DNA from: Nocardia sp. CC227C
GTDB lineage: Bacteria; Actinomycetota; Actinomycetes; Mycobacteriales; Mycobacteriaceae
DNA: 64,000 nucleotides
Assembly: GCF_030767025.1 (NCBI RefSeq)
Contig: NZ_JASITE010000020.1
Span: forward strand, 1 to 64,000
Reading direction: 5' to 3'
Under the pieces are notes generated by a model that made no database searches, was not told the origin of the DNA, and worked only from the letters and a program-made list of their open reading frames with translations. The position numbers and the translations under genes are program-made. Below, one piece after another: positions 18,172-26,244 of the stretch (position 1 is its first letter; each line of letters starts with the position of its first letter).

Positions 18172-18293
18172 GCTTTGTGATACTGCACTGGGAACCAATT
18201 CCGCTGTGTTACAGAATGACGGAAACAGTTTCGTAACCGTAAATCCTCGGGGTGGCCGTGGTCGCGCCCGTGCCGCCATCGCAGAATGACGCT
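18172..18293. promoter_or_regulatory. Divergent control region between the pyrimidine operon and MocR-type regulator
   Basis: The 122-bp spacer holds an 11-bp palindrome GAAACAGTTTC at 18222-18232 and the 9-mer CAGAATGAC twice in the same orientation (18212-18220 and 18282-18290). GTTAC at 18208-18212 and GTAAC at 18233-18237 form an additional inverted pair. Direct repeats are typical of MocR operators, but binding is an inference. Confidence 0.45.
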
Positions 18294-19715
18294 GTGACAA
18301 CCGAACTCGGCCCGCTCGACACGACCGCCCCCGACCCGGCCACCACGGGGTTGTTCGCGGGTGTCCACGACCGCACCGCCGCCGGTATCGCCGCCACCGT
18401 CGGCGGCCGCATCCGCTCGGGCGCGCTGTCGCCCGGCACCCGGCTGCCCACCGTGCGCGAGGTGGCGCGGGAGCTGCGGGTCTCCCCGGCCACCGTCACC
18501 CAGGCGTGGCGGGCGCTGGCCGCCGCGGGCGCGATCGTGGCGCGGGGGCGGGCGGGCACCTTCGTGGCGGACGCGCCCGCGCGGCCGGTGGCGGCGGGAG
18601 GGCGCTATCAACGGCTGCACTCACGGTCCGACAGCGTGTTCCGGGTCGACCTGTCCCGGGGCATTCCGGATCCGGCGCTGCTGCCCGATCTCACGGCGGC
18701 GCTGCGCCGGCTCGGCGACGACGACTCCATCGACGACCTGTCCGCCACCTATCTGGGCGAGGCCATGCTGCCGGAGCTGGATCGGGTGGTGCGCGCGGAC
18801 TGGCCGTTCCGGCCGGACCGGCTCACCGTGCTCGACGGGGCGCTCGACGCCATCGACCGGCTGCTGACCGCACAGGTGCGCCTCGGGGACGCGGTGGTGG
18901 TCGAGAATCCCTGCTTCCCACCGTTTCTGGACCTGCTGGCGCGGCTGGGGGCGCGGGCGGTCCCGGTGGAGTTGGACGAGTCGGGCATGCGGCCGGGCGA
19001 GCTCGCGGCGGTGCTCGCCGAACACGCCCCGACCGCCCTGCTGCTGCAACCCCGCGCCCAGAACCCCACGGGCGCTTCGCTGTCAGCCACCCGGTTGCGC
19101 GAACTCGCCGATGTGCTCGCCCAGCACGATCTCGTCGTCATCGAGGACGATCACTCCGCGGGCATCGCCCACGCTCCGCCCCGCTCCCTGGGCACCCGGC
19201 TGCCGCGGCACACCGTGCACGTGCGCTCGTACTCCAAATCCCATGGCGCGGACCTGCGTCTGGCCATTGTCGGCGGCCCGGCCACACTGCTCGACCCGGT
19301 GATCGAGCGTCGGATGCTCGGCCCCGGCTGGTCCAGCCGCCTGCTCCAGCGCGTCCTGCTGCACATGCTCACCGACGACGCCGCCCGCGCCCGGGTCGCC
19401 GCCGCGCGCGCCGAATACCGCCGCCGCACCACGGCCCTGCGCAAAGAGCTCTCCCGCCGAGAGGTTTCGGTCTCCCCCGCCGACGGAATCAATCTGTGGC
19501 TACCCGTCCTCGACGAATCGGCGGCCATGATCTCCCTCGCCGCCGCCGGCGTCAAGGCCGCCCCCGGGACCCCGTTCGAGGTGATCGGCCTGCCCGCCAG
19601 CGACCACCTGCGCATCACCCCCGCCGCCGTGGCGGACACCGATATCCCTTGGCTCGGTGCGGAATTGGCGGCAGCGGCCCAGGCCGCGCCAACCTATCGG
19701 CGCGTGCGGCGCTGA
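18294..19715 (+). CDS. MocR-type regulator (GntR HTH fused to aminotransferase fold)
   Basis: PLP-dependent-fold transcription regulator of 473 residues. Residues 25-95 form a GntR winged helix (GALSPGTRLPTVREVARELR, then ATVTQAWRALAAAG). The remainder is a class I/II aminotransferase fold with the PLP-lysine segment HVRSYSKSHGADLRLA and the aspartate of VVIEDDHS. Such proteins sense an amine or PLP derivative instead of catalysing. The GTG at 18294 is chosen over an in-frame GTG at 18252; neither has a strong ribosome site. It is divergent from the pyrimidine operon and is its likely regulator; beta-alanine-type products would be plausible signals. Confidence 0.87.
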   Translation: MTTELGPLDTTAPDPATTGLFAGVHDRTAAGIAATVGGRIRSGALSPGTRLPTVREVARELRVSPATVTQAWRALAAAGAIVARGRAGTFVADAPARPVAAGGRYQRLHSRSDSVFRVDLSRGIPDPALLPDLTAALRRLGDDDSIDDLSATYLGEAMLPELDRVVRADWPFRPDRLTVLDGALDAIDRLLTAQVRLGDAVVVENPCFPPFLDLLARLGARAVPVELDESGMRPGELAAVLAEHAPTALLLQPRAQNPTGASLSATRLRELADVLAQHDLVVIEDDHSAGIAHAPPRSLGTRLPRHTVHVRSYSKSHGADLRLAIVGGPATLLDPVIERRMLGPGWSSRLLQRVLLHMLTDDAARARVAAARAEYRRRTTALRKELSRREVSVSPADGINLWLPVLDESAAMISLAAAGVKAAPGTPFEVIGLPASDHLRITPAAVADTDIPWLGAELAAAAQAAPTYRRVRR

Positions 19716-19776
19716 CCACCGCCGGGCCGCGTGGCCGCGCCGACAACGCCGCGGCCACGCGGTCACCCCGCACGGG

Positions 19777-20091
19777 TCAGAAGGTGACTACCTGCCAGGT
19801 CTGCAGTGTGAACGGCAGGTCGCAGCTACTCCAGGACTGCTGCGCGCCGACCGCCGGATTGCCCCAGCGTTCGTAGCTGGAGAACCAGGACCACCATGCC
19901 CAGCAGGTGATGCGCACCTGGTGGTGGACGAGGCCCGCGCACTGGGAGTAGGCGGCGGTGGCGGCGACCGGATTCACCGAACACCAAGGACCGGGTTGCG
20001 CTTGTGCGGCGGGGGCGACGGCGAGGGTGCCCGCCCCGAACAGAGTGACGGCGGCGGCGCTCACCACCATCCGCTTCAGCTTTGCGTTCAT
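19777..20091 (-). CDS. Small secreted Trp/Cys-containing protein
   Basis: A 104-residue exported protein of unknown function. The signal peptide (MNAKLKRMVVSAAAVTLFGA, continuing to AQA) is followed by a mature part of about 70 residues with four cysteines (in CSVN, SQCAG, ITCWAW, SSCDL) and an unusual density of tryptophan and tyrosine (WAWWSWFSSYERW). Two disulfides are possible. The ATG at 20091 follows GGAGGTCGTC; the frame extends 15 codons upstream without support. It is convergent with the MocR gene and divergent from the secreted protein at 20342. Confidence 0.75.
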   Translation of the reverse strand: MNAKLKRMVVSAAAVTLFGAGTLAVAPAAQAQPGPWCSVNPVAATAAYSQCAGLVHHQVRITCWAWWSWFSSYERWGNPAVGAQQSWSSCDLPFTLQTWQVVTF

Positions 20092-20341
20092 GACGACCTC
20101 CGGGTTGGGCCGATACCCCGACCGCCAGCGGCCCACGCGCTGTGTTCCCTACGTGAGCTATATCACCTCGATCGTCCGATCGTTACGCGGATCGCGCCGA
20201 GCAGCGGTCCGGAACGGGTGCGAATCCGCCCGATCGGTGGCGCGGACACCCGTAACAGCGGCATGATCGGTCCTCGATTCCCCAGCGGTGCCATACCGCC
20301 ATTCGACCGATAGTGACCGATCGCCGACAGTGGGAGAGCCG

Positions 20342-20752
20342 ATGACCTCGATTGCCCGCAGCATCACCCGTATCACCGCGACCGCCGCCGTCGCCGGAGC
20401 CGCCCTCGCCCTGGCAACGGGCGCGGCCGCCGCCGACGACTGGCCGGTGCAGCAGCCGAACAGCCCGGTCTCGGTCTTCGAGGCCGAGGGGTTCCTGACC
20501 CCGACCGACCTCGACTACTGGAACCCGCTGAACACCGGCTACCGCCTGACCTCGCCCTACGGCAACAGCACCCGCATCGTGTGCACCGCCTTCCACGGCG
20601 TGATCATGGAGTGCTACCAGGCCGACCGGGACGGCAATCCGCACCGGCTGGCCCGGCTGCCGTTCAACTTCCCGAATATCACCGGGTCGTCGCAGCCCGG
20701 CGGCGGTCCCAGCCATTTCGTGTACCCGGGCTATCTGCCCGGCGTCGGCTGA
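20342..20752 (+). CDS. Small secreted protein of unknown function
   Basis: A 136-residue protein with a classical signal peptide (MTSIARSITRITATAAVAGA, cleavage probably after AAA near residue 31). The mature part holds two cysteines (RIVCTAFHGVIMECYQ) likely forming one disulfide, and a Gly/Pro-rich tail. It resembles the many small secreted conserved hypotheticals of Nocardia and Mycobacterium; I recognise no enzyme motif. GGGAGAG precedes the ATG. It is convergent with arc and separated from it by a terminator. Confidence 0.75.
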   Translation: MTSIARSITRITATAAVAGAALALATGAAAADDWPVQQPNSPVSVFEAEGFLTPTDLDYWNPLNTGYRLTSPYGNSTRIVCTAFHGVIMECYQADRDGNPHRLARLPFNFPNITGSSQPGGGPSHFVYPGYLPGVG

Positions 20753-20859
20753 CCCGCACGCGACCGCCGTCCCTCGACACACCGATGCCGCCGTGACGGG
20801 CGCGGACCCCTGCGCATCCCGGGCCACAGCGCCCCCGCGTACCGTCCCGGTGACAGCGG

Positions 20860-20893
20860 ACGGGGCGCGCCTCCCGAAGGAAACGCGCCCCGT
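20860..20893. terminator. Hairpin terminator between convergent secreted-protein gene and arc
   Basis: Perfect 10-bp stem, ACGGGGCGCG pairing with CGCGCCCCGT, 14-nt loop. It lies 36 bp beyond the arc stop codon and about 107 bp beyond the plus-strand gene. Confidence 0.7.
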
Positions 20894-20894
20894 G

Positions 20895-20936
20895 CGTGTC
20901 GTACCGCTTACAGGTCGTGTCGTACCGCTTACAGGT
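20895..20936. repeat. 21-bp tandem duplication spanning the arc stop codon
   Basis: Two exact head-to-tail copies of a 21-bp unit (CGTGTCGTACCGCTTACAGG plus T) at 20895-20915 and 20916-20936. The right copy contains the arc stop codon (TTA on the plus strand, 20929-20931) and the last leucine codon, so the left copy repeats the terminal segment beyond the stop without changing the protein. Confidence 0.9.
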
Positions 20937-22689
20937 ACTGACCCGTATTCGACTCGGTGTCGATCGCCCGGCTGGCCGAGGCGTTCTTGCCGGTCACCAG
21001 CGTGCGGATGTAGACGATCCGCTCGCCCTTCTTGCCCGAGATGCGGGCCCAGTCATCGGGATTCGTGGTGTTGGGCAGGTCCTCGTTCTCGGAGAACTCG
21101 TCCACGATCGAATCGTAGAGATGCTGGAGCCGCAGGCCCGGATTGCCGGTTTCCAGGACGGACTTGATGGCGTACTTCTTGGAGCGGTCCACGATGTTCT
21201 GGATCATGGCGCCGGAGTTGAAGTCCTTGAAGTACAGGACCTCCTTGTCGCCGTTGGCGTAGGTGACCTCCAGGAAGCGGTTGTCCTCGCTCTCGGCGTA
21301 CATCCGCTCCACGACCCGCTCGATCATGGACTGCACGCACTTGCCGCGGTCGCCGGGGAACTCGTTGAGATCGTCGGCGTGCAACGGCAGTTCGTCGGTG
21401 AGGTACTTGGAGAAGATGTCGGCCGCGGCCTCGGCGTCCGGGCGCTCGATCTTGATCTTCACGTCGAGACGTCCGGGGCGCAGGATGGCCGGGTCGATCA
21501 TGTCCTCGCGGTTGGACGCGCCGATCACGATGACGTTCTCCAGGCCCTCCACACCGTCGATCTCCGACAGCAGCTGCGGCACCACGGTGGTCTCCACGTC
21601 GGAGGAGACGCCCGAGCCGCGGGTGCGGAAGATGGAGTCCATCTCGTCGAAGAACACGATCACCGGGGTGCCTTCGCTGGCCTTCTCGCGAGCCCGCTGG
21701 AAGATGATGCGAATGTGACGCTCGGTCTCGCCCACGAACTTGTTGAGCAGCTCGGGACCCTTGATGTTCAGGAAGAACGACTTGGCTTCCTTGGCGTCCT
21801 CACCGCGCGCCTCGGCGATCTTCTTCGCGAGGGAGTTGGCGACGGCCTTGGCGATCAGGGTCTTGCCGCAACCGGGCGGGCCGTAGAGCAGCACGCCCTT
21901 CGGGGGCCGCAGCGCGTACTCGCGGAACAGATCCTTGTGCAGGAACGGCAGTTCCACCGCGTCGCGGATCTGCTCGATCTGGCGCGTCAGGCCGCCGATG
22001 TCCTCGTAGTCGACATCGGGCACCTCTTCCAGCACGAGGTCCTCGACCTCGGCCTTGGGGATGCGCTCGAAGGCGAAGCCCGCCTTGGTGTCGACCAGCA
22101 GCGAATCGCCCGGCCGCAGCTTACGAATCGGGGAATCCGGATCGTCCAGATTGTCGACGTCGACCAGACCCGACAGCGGGCCGGACAACCACACCACGCG
22201 CTCCTCGTCGGCATGGCCGACCACGAGGGCGCGGCGGCCGTCGTCGAGAATCTCGCGCAGCGTGCCGATTTCACCGATGGCCTCGAAGCGTCCGGCCTCC
22301 ACGACGGTCAGCGCCTCGTTGAGGCGCACGGTCTGCCCGTAGGTGAGTTCGGAGGTGTCGATATTCGGTGAGCACGTCAGTCGCATCTTGCGCCCAGAAG
22401 TGAACACGTCGACCGTCTGATCGTCGTACACCCCGATGAGAACGCCGTAGCCGCTGGGCGGTTGCCCGAGGCGGTCCACTTCCTCGCGGAGGGCGACCAG
22501 TTGCTGCCGCGCCTCTTTGAGGGTGTCCATCAGCTTGGTGTTGCGAATTGTCAGCGAATCCACCCGGGCTTCCAATTCCCGTGTGCGATCCGGCGTGTCG
22601 GCGAGTTGCCTCCGGAGTGCAGCCGCCTCGGCGCGTACTACCTCGAGTTCCCTCCAGGCTGCCGAATCCGAATGTTCGATGGGGCTCAT
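20929..22689 (-). CDS. arc: Proteasome-associated AAA ATPase ARC/Mpa
   Basis: Hexameric unfoldase that captures pupylated proteins and feeds them to the 20S proteasome. The 586-residue protein has the N-terminal coiled coil (about residues 10-75) that binds Pup, two OB-type domains, then one AAA module with Walker A GPPGCGKT, Walker B VIVFFDEMDS and arginine-finger region DPAILRPGRLD. It ends in GQYL, the C-terminal motif with penultimate tyrosine used to dock on the proteasome. The ATG at 22689 is the family start. Downstream, where M. tuberculosis has dop, pup and prcBA within a few genes, this window has unrelated secreted-protein and catabolic genes. Confidence 0.97.
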   Translation of the reverse strand: MSPIEHSDSAAWRELEVVRAEAAALRRQLADTPDRTRELEARVDSLTIRNTKLMDTLKEARQQLVALREEVDRLGQPPSGYGVLIGVYDDQTVDVFTSGRKMRLTCSPNIDTSELTYGQTVRLNEALTVVEAGRFEAIGEIGTLREILDDGRRALVVGHADEERVVWLSGPLSGLVDVDNLDDPDSPIRKLRPGDSLLVDTKAGFAFERIPKAEVEDLVLEEVPDVDYEDIGGLTRQIEQIRDAVELPFLHKDLFREYALRPPKGVLLYGPPGCGKTLIAKAVANSLAKKIAEARGEDAKEAKSFFLNIKGPELLNKFVGETERHIRIIFQRAREKASEGTPVIVFFDEMDSIFRTRGSGVSSDVETTVVPQLLSEIDGVEGLENVIVIGASNREDMIDPAILRPGRLDVKIKIERPDAEAAADIFSKYLTDELPLHADDLNEFPGDRGKCVQSMIERVVERMYAESEDNRFLEVTYANGDKEVLYFKDFNSGAMIQNIVDRSKKYAIKSVLETGNPGLRLQHLYDSIVDEFSENEDLPNTTNPDDWARISGKKGERIVYIRTLVTGKNASASRAIDTESNTGQYL

Positions 22690-22807
22690 GATGCTGCTCC
22701 TCCCAGTCCCGGTCTATCAACGCTACCGGGGACAAGCCGTTCCCGCTTTCCGACATGGTTTCGTCGTGATCACATCTAGGCTGCGGTCACCGGGCCGGAC
22801 GACCATG

Positions 22808-22826
22808 TTAGCCTGCCCTAACCTGT
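22808..22826. promoter_or_regulatory. Weak IdeR/DtxR-like box
   Basis: The 19-mer TTAGCCTGCCCTAACCTGT matches 13 of 19 positions of the actinobacterial iron-box consensus TWAGGTTAGSCTAACCTWA, with a nearly complete right half. It lies between divergent arc and the lipoprotein gene, 45 bp before the latter's ATG. The left half is poor, so this is tentative. Confidence 0.3.
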
Positions 22827-22870
22827 TTCCGGCGAGCTATTTCGCCGACCGAGCCGAAAGGGTGCTATCG

Positions 22871-23410
22871 ATGCTCCTTCCCAGCAGTCGTACCCGTTAC
22901 CGGGTTAACGCCACAAGGACGCTTCGTGTTTCCGTGGCTACCGTCGCGGCGGCCCTCGCCGTTACCGGAACCCTGGCGGGCTGCGGCTCGGACGACACCG
23001 ATTCCGGGTCCACGACCGCTCCCGGCAGCGTTTCGGCCACCACGGTCGCACCAGACGATAATGCCGCCGCACCCGCCGCCGACGCGGCGGAGTTGCAGTC
23101 CACGCTGACCACGTTCGCCGATCCGGCGGTTCCCGCCGCGGAGAAGGCGAAACTCGTCACCGACGGCGACAAGCGGGTGGCGCTCATCGAGCAGATGAAC
23201 CAGGGCCTGGCCAACTACCAGGTCTCCTTCACCGTCACCGAGGTGCGGCAGGACGGCGACCGCGCCGACGCCGAGGTGGATGTCACCAGCCCGCACGGCA
23301 CCATGCCCGGCGTGGCCATGACCTGGGAATACGACGACAGCACCTGGAAGATCTCGGACGCCTCCGCGTGCACCATCCTCGGTATGGCGCGCGCCGCCTG
23401 CCAGCCGTAG
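22871..23410 (+). CDS. LppK-like lipoprotein (Mtb12-type domain)
   Basis: Cell-envelope lipoprotein of 179 residues. The signal peptide ends in lipobox LAGC with Cys38, followed by a Ser/Thr/Ala-rich linker to about residue 75 and a compact C-terminal domain of about 100 residues (SFTVTEVRQDGDRADAEVDV) like the Mtb12/LppK low-molecular-weight antigen fold. The position directly divergent from arc matches lppK of M. tuberculosis, which supports orthology. Function is unknown. AAAGGGTG precedes the ATG at 22871. Confidence 0.78.
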   Translation: MLLPSSRTRYRVNATRTLRVSVATVAAALAVTGTLAGCGSDDTDSGSTTAPGSVSATTVAPDDNAAAPAADAAELQSTLTTFADPAVPAAEKAKLVTDGDKRVALIEQMNQGLANYQVSFTVTEVRQDGDRADAEVDVTSPHGTMPGVAMTWEYDDSTWKISDASACTILGMARAACQP

Positions 23411-23939
23411 CGCCCCGGGGTCCCGAGCCGGTCAGCCCGCCGCCGACGACACATCCGGCACCGGCACCGGCCGGGAACCCCGCCGCGAGCGACGCCGCGC
23501 CCGCGACGCCGACCAGGGAGGCGGCCACCGCCGCCCGGACCGGGACGGCCGACCGCAGCAGCCGCACGTGCGGGTGCAGCACATAGTTCTCGGCGAAGGA
23601 GTAGGTGGCGGTCGACCGCTCGGCCGCCGCGATCAGCCGGAAGCCCTCGTCGTCGCTCGCACAGGCGGCCGTTTCGGACAGCACGTGGATGCCGCGCTCG
23701 AGGAACGCCATCGCCAGCGGAGCGTGCGCGTCGAAGTCGTTGGCCAGCACGACCCCGTCGATATCGGCGTCGAGCAGCTCCCGCCACCCGGCGGTGGTGC
23801 GGGCGGCGGGGAATCGCCAATGCGCCGCCGCCAGCCGCGCCGGATCCCTATCACACAGTGCGGCGACGGTGATACCGGCGCGTTCGGCCCATTCACCCAG
23901 ATACAGCCCCCGCAGCAAACCCACGACACCAATGCGCAC
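23283..23939 (-). pseudogene. Truncated Gfo/Idh/MocA-family oxidoreductase
   Basis: From the GTG at 23939 the frame encodes a convincing Rossmann half: RIGVVGLLRGLYLGEWAERA, then ALCDRDPARLAAAHW, DGVVLANDFDAHAPLAMAFL and GIHVLSETAACASDDEG, ending around SFAENYVLHPHVRLLRSAV (about residue 140). Beyond that the frame runs into an Ala/Gly-rich, then Arg-rich tail with no family resemblance and overlaps the lipoprotein gene antisense. Family members have 320-400 residues with a C-terminal alpha/beta domain, which is missing. I read it as a 3'-truncated relic; a short functional protein with a hydrophobic tail is less likely. Confidence 0.65.
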
Positions 23940-24005
23940 GCGCTCCACCCTGCCCCACGAATTCCACGGCCGACAAGGCATTTTCGACCGACCGCGACCC
24001 GCCCC

Positions 24006-24839
24006 TCACCCCTTGGACGGTCGCCGCTGCGGTTTGGGCGCCACCACCCCGTCGGCCAGTCGCCGCGCGCTCACCAGGAACGCCGTATGCCCCTGCATGC
24101 GGTGTTCGGGCCGCACCGCGAGCCCGACCACGTGCCAGGGCCGGATGAGCGACTCCCATGCCCGCGGTTCGGTCCAGCACTGCTGGCGGCGCAGCGCCTC
24201 CACCACCTCGGAGAGCTGGGTGACGGTCGCGACGTAGACGATGAGCACGCCGCCGGGGATGAGCGCCTTGGAGACGGTGTCGAGGACGTCCCAGGGCTTG
24301 AGCATGTCGAGGATGACGCGGTCGACCTGCTCGCCGGAGTATTCGGCGAGGTCGGCGACGGTGAGGTCCCAGTTCGCCGGGCGTTCCCCGAAGAACTTCT
24401 CGACATTCTTGACGGCGTGTTCGGCGTGGTCGTCGCGCACCTCGTAGGAGATGACCTTGCCCTCGGGACCGACCGCGCGCAGCAGCGAGCAGGTGAGCGC
24501 ACCCGATCCGGCACCGGCCTCCAGCACCTTCGCGCCGGGGAAGATGTCACCCTCGTGCACGATCTGCGCGGCGTCCTTGGGGTAGATGACCGCCGCACCG
24601 CGCGGCATGGACAGCACGTAATCGGTGAGCAGCGGTCGCAGCGCCAGATACGGCGTGCCGTTGGCGGAGTTCACCACGGTGCCCTCGTCGACGCCGATCA
24701 GGTCGTCGTGGCGGATCTGCCCCTTGTGGGTGTGGAACTCCTTGCCCTCCTCCAGGATCACCGTGTGCTGGCGGCCCTTGGCATCGGTCAGCTGCACCCG
24801 GTCACCGCTGCGGAAGGGGCCGGTCCGTCTGGCCGTCAT
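24006..24839 (-). CDS. trmI: tRNA (adenine-58-N1) methyltransferase TrmI
   Basis: SAM-dependent enzyme that makes m1A58 in the T-loop of tRNA; actinobacterial TrmI is a homotetramer. The 277-residue protein has the small N-terminal beta domain and the Rossmann SAM site VLEAGAGSGALTCSLLRAVG, the EVRDDHAEHA loop, and the catalytic-site segment ILDMLKPWDVL. AGGAGATAC precedes the ATG. It is divergent from the RecB-like nuclease, the same arrangement as Rv2118c-Rv2119. Confidence 0.95.
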   Translation of the reverse strand: MTARRTGPFRSGDRVQLTDAKGRQHTVILEEGKEFHTHKGQIRHDDLIGVDEGTVVNSANGTPYLALRPLLTDYVLSMPRGAAVIYPKDAAQIVHEGDIFPGAKVLEAGAGSGALTCSLLRAVGPEGKVISYEVRDDHAEHAVKNVEKFFGERPANWDLTVADLAEYSGEQVDRVILDMLKPWDVLDTVSKALIPGGVLIVYVATVTQLSEVVEALRRQQCWTEPRAWESLIRPWHVVGLAVRPEHRMQGHTAFLVSARRLADGVVAPKPQRRPSKG

Positions 24840-24994
24840 GTATCTCCTGTCCCGTATCCATGGGCATGGTCGCTGGCCCTACGTGGTCACGCAGGCTGCC
24901 GCCTCCGGGCCTGACCGATCATGCCGTTTGCCGGGCTGTCGCCACGGCGGTCGTCCGACGCACCCTGTCGGTGCCTGGGTTTAGCCTGCCAGGT

Positions 24995-25888
24995 ATGCAG
25001 GTGCCCGCGTCCACGACCCCGGATTCCGCGGGCGGTACGCCCCCGCCGTCCGAACCGTTCGTGGGGCGGCGGCTCGCGCTGTCGCCCTCGCGGGCAATCG
25101 ATTTCAAACAGTGTCCGCTCAAATACCGGTTGCGGGCAATCGACCGGATACCGGAACCACCGTCCAGGACGGCGGTGCGCGGCACCCTGGTGCACGCCGT
25201 CCTCGAGGCCCTGTTCGGCCTCCCCGCGACCGATCGGCTACCGGAGGCCGCCGCGGCCCTCGTCGAGCCCGCGTGGACCCGGCTGGTGGCCGACCGGCCC
25301 GAGGTGGCGGCGGTGGTGGCCGACGGCGGGCTGCCGGTGCTGCTGGCGGAGGTCGGCGACCTCGTCCGCGTGTACTTCACGCTGGAGGACCCGACCACGG
25401 TCGATCCGGAGTCGGTGGAGTTCTTCCTGGAGACCGAACTCCCCGACGGTTCGCCGGTGCGCGGCATCGTGGACCGCATCGACAAGGCGGCCGACGACAC
25501 CCTGCACATCGTCGACTACAAGACCGGCCGCTCCCCCGCCCCGGCCTACGAGGCCCGCGCGCTGTTCCAGTTGAAGTTCTACGCCCTGGTCCTGTTGCAC
25601 ACCCGCGGCGTGGTGCCCGCCCAGCTGCGGCTGCTCTACCTGGCCGACGGGCAGACGCTCACCTACGAACCGGACGCCGACGAGCTGCGCCGCTTCCAGC
25701 GCATCGTGTCGGCACTGTGGGCGGCCATCGACGCGGCCGCCAAGACCGGCGACTTCCCGCCCAGCCGCGGCTGGATGTGCGATTACTGCGACTACCGCGC
25801 CCTGTGCCCGGAATTCGGCGGCACGCCACCGCCGTATCCGGGCGTCGCGGACGCGATCGCGGAGTCAGGCGCAGAAGGCGTGGCCTGA
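24995..25888 (+). CDS. RecB/Cas4-like PD-(D/E)XK nuclease with Fe-S cysteines
   Basis: Predicted DNA exonuclease of 297 residues. The nuclease core reads GIVDRIDKAADDTLHIVDYKTGR (seen in part as LHIVDYKTGR, the D-x-K active site), with the downstream QLKFYALVLL helix. One cysteine near residue 45 (FKQCPLKYRLR) and three near the C-terminus (CDYCDYRALC) match the 4Fe-4S staple of AddB/Cas4 proteins. No cas genes or CRISPR repeats are nearby, so a repair role like Rv2119 is more likely. The ATG at 24995 is chosen because upstream codons are low-complexity; TTAGCC about 15 bases upstream could serve a short-leader transcript. Confidence 0.88.
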   Translation: MQVPASTTPDSAGGTPPPSEPFVGRRLALSPSRAIDFKQCPLKYRLRAIDRIPEPPSRTAVRGTLVHAVLEALFGLPATDRLPEAAAALVEPAWTRLVADRPEVAAVVADGGLPVLLAEVGDLVRVYFTLEDPTTVDPESVEFFLETELPDGSPVRGIVDRIDKAADDTLHIVDYKTGRSPAPAYEARALFQLKFYALVLLHTRGVVPAQLRLLYLADGQTLTYEPDADELRRFQRIVSALWAAIDAAAKTGDFPPSRGWMCDYCDYRALCPEFGGTPPPYPGVADAIAESGAEGVA

Positions 25889-26107
25889 GTCGTCCTGGCG
25901 CGCCGTGGTACCCGGCGCGCAGGCGCGGACGGTCCAGCGTCCGTCATCGCAGATGGCCAGGTGGGTCCAGTCCCAGATGACGGTCTCACCGCGATCGTGG
26001 GCGGGGCAGGGCAGTTCCTCGGCCGCCGCGGGGCCGCCCGGCAACGCGGTCAGGACCGCGGCGGTGCCGAGAACGATTGCGACGCAGGACTTCCGCAGAA
26101 TGAACAT
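25865..26107 (-). CDS. Small secreted cysteine-containing protein
   Basis: An 80-residue exported protein of unknown function. The signal peptide MFILRKSCVAIVLGTAAVLT ends near AAAEE, and the mature part of about 45 residues has four cysteines (LPCPAHD, LAICDDG, VRACAPG, AFCA), probably two disulfides. GGAGGCTCG precedes the ATG at 26107. Its 3' end overlaps the convergent nuclease gene by 24 bp. It takes the place of the Rv2120c membrane protein in the mycobacterial order. Confidence 0.72.
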   Translation of the reverse strand: MFILRKSCVAIVLGTAAVLTALPGGPAAAEELPCPAHDRGETVIWDWTHLAICDDGRWTVRACAPGTTARQDDSGHAFCA

Positions 26108-26176
26108 CGAGCCTCCGTGGTGTCGTTCGAGCGAGCGATATGACACGAAGCAAGATGACGCAGGGTCACGCTAACA

Positions 26177-26208
26177 AGCACCCGCCGCGGATGGCCACGG
26201 CGGGTGCT
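26177..26208. terminator. Hairpin terminator downstream of hisG
   Basis: Perfect 11-bp stem (AGCACCCGCCG with its complement, 10-nt loop), 37 bp past the hisG stop on the minus strand and followed there by CTTGTTAG. Confidence 0.7.
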
Positions 26209-26244
26209 CAATTGTGATGTGGTCGTGCGTGCGCCGCGCCGGAG

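Noticed and set aside
24995..25888. Cas4 of a CRISPR system
   Set aside because: The nuclease has Cas4-like Fe-S cysteines, but no cas genes or repeat-spacer arrays occur in the window and synteny matches a housekeeping mycobacterial gene.
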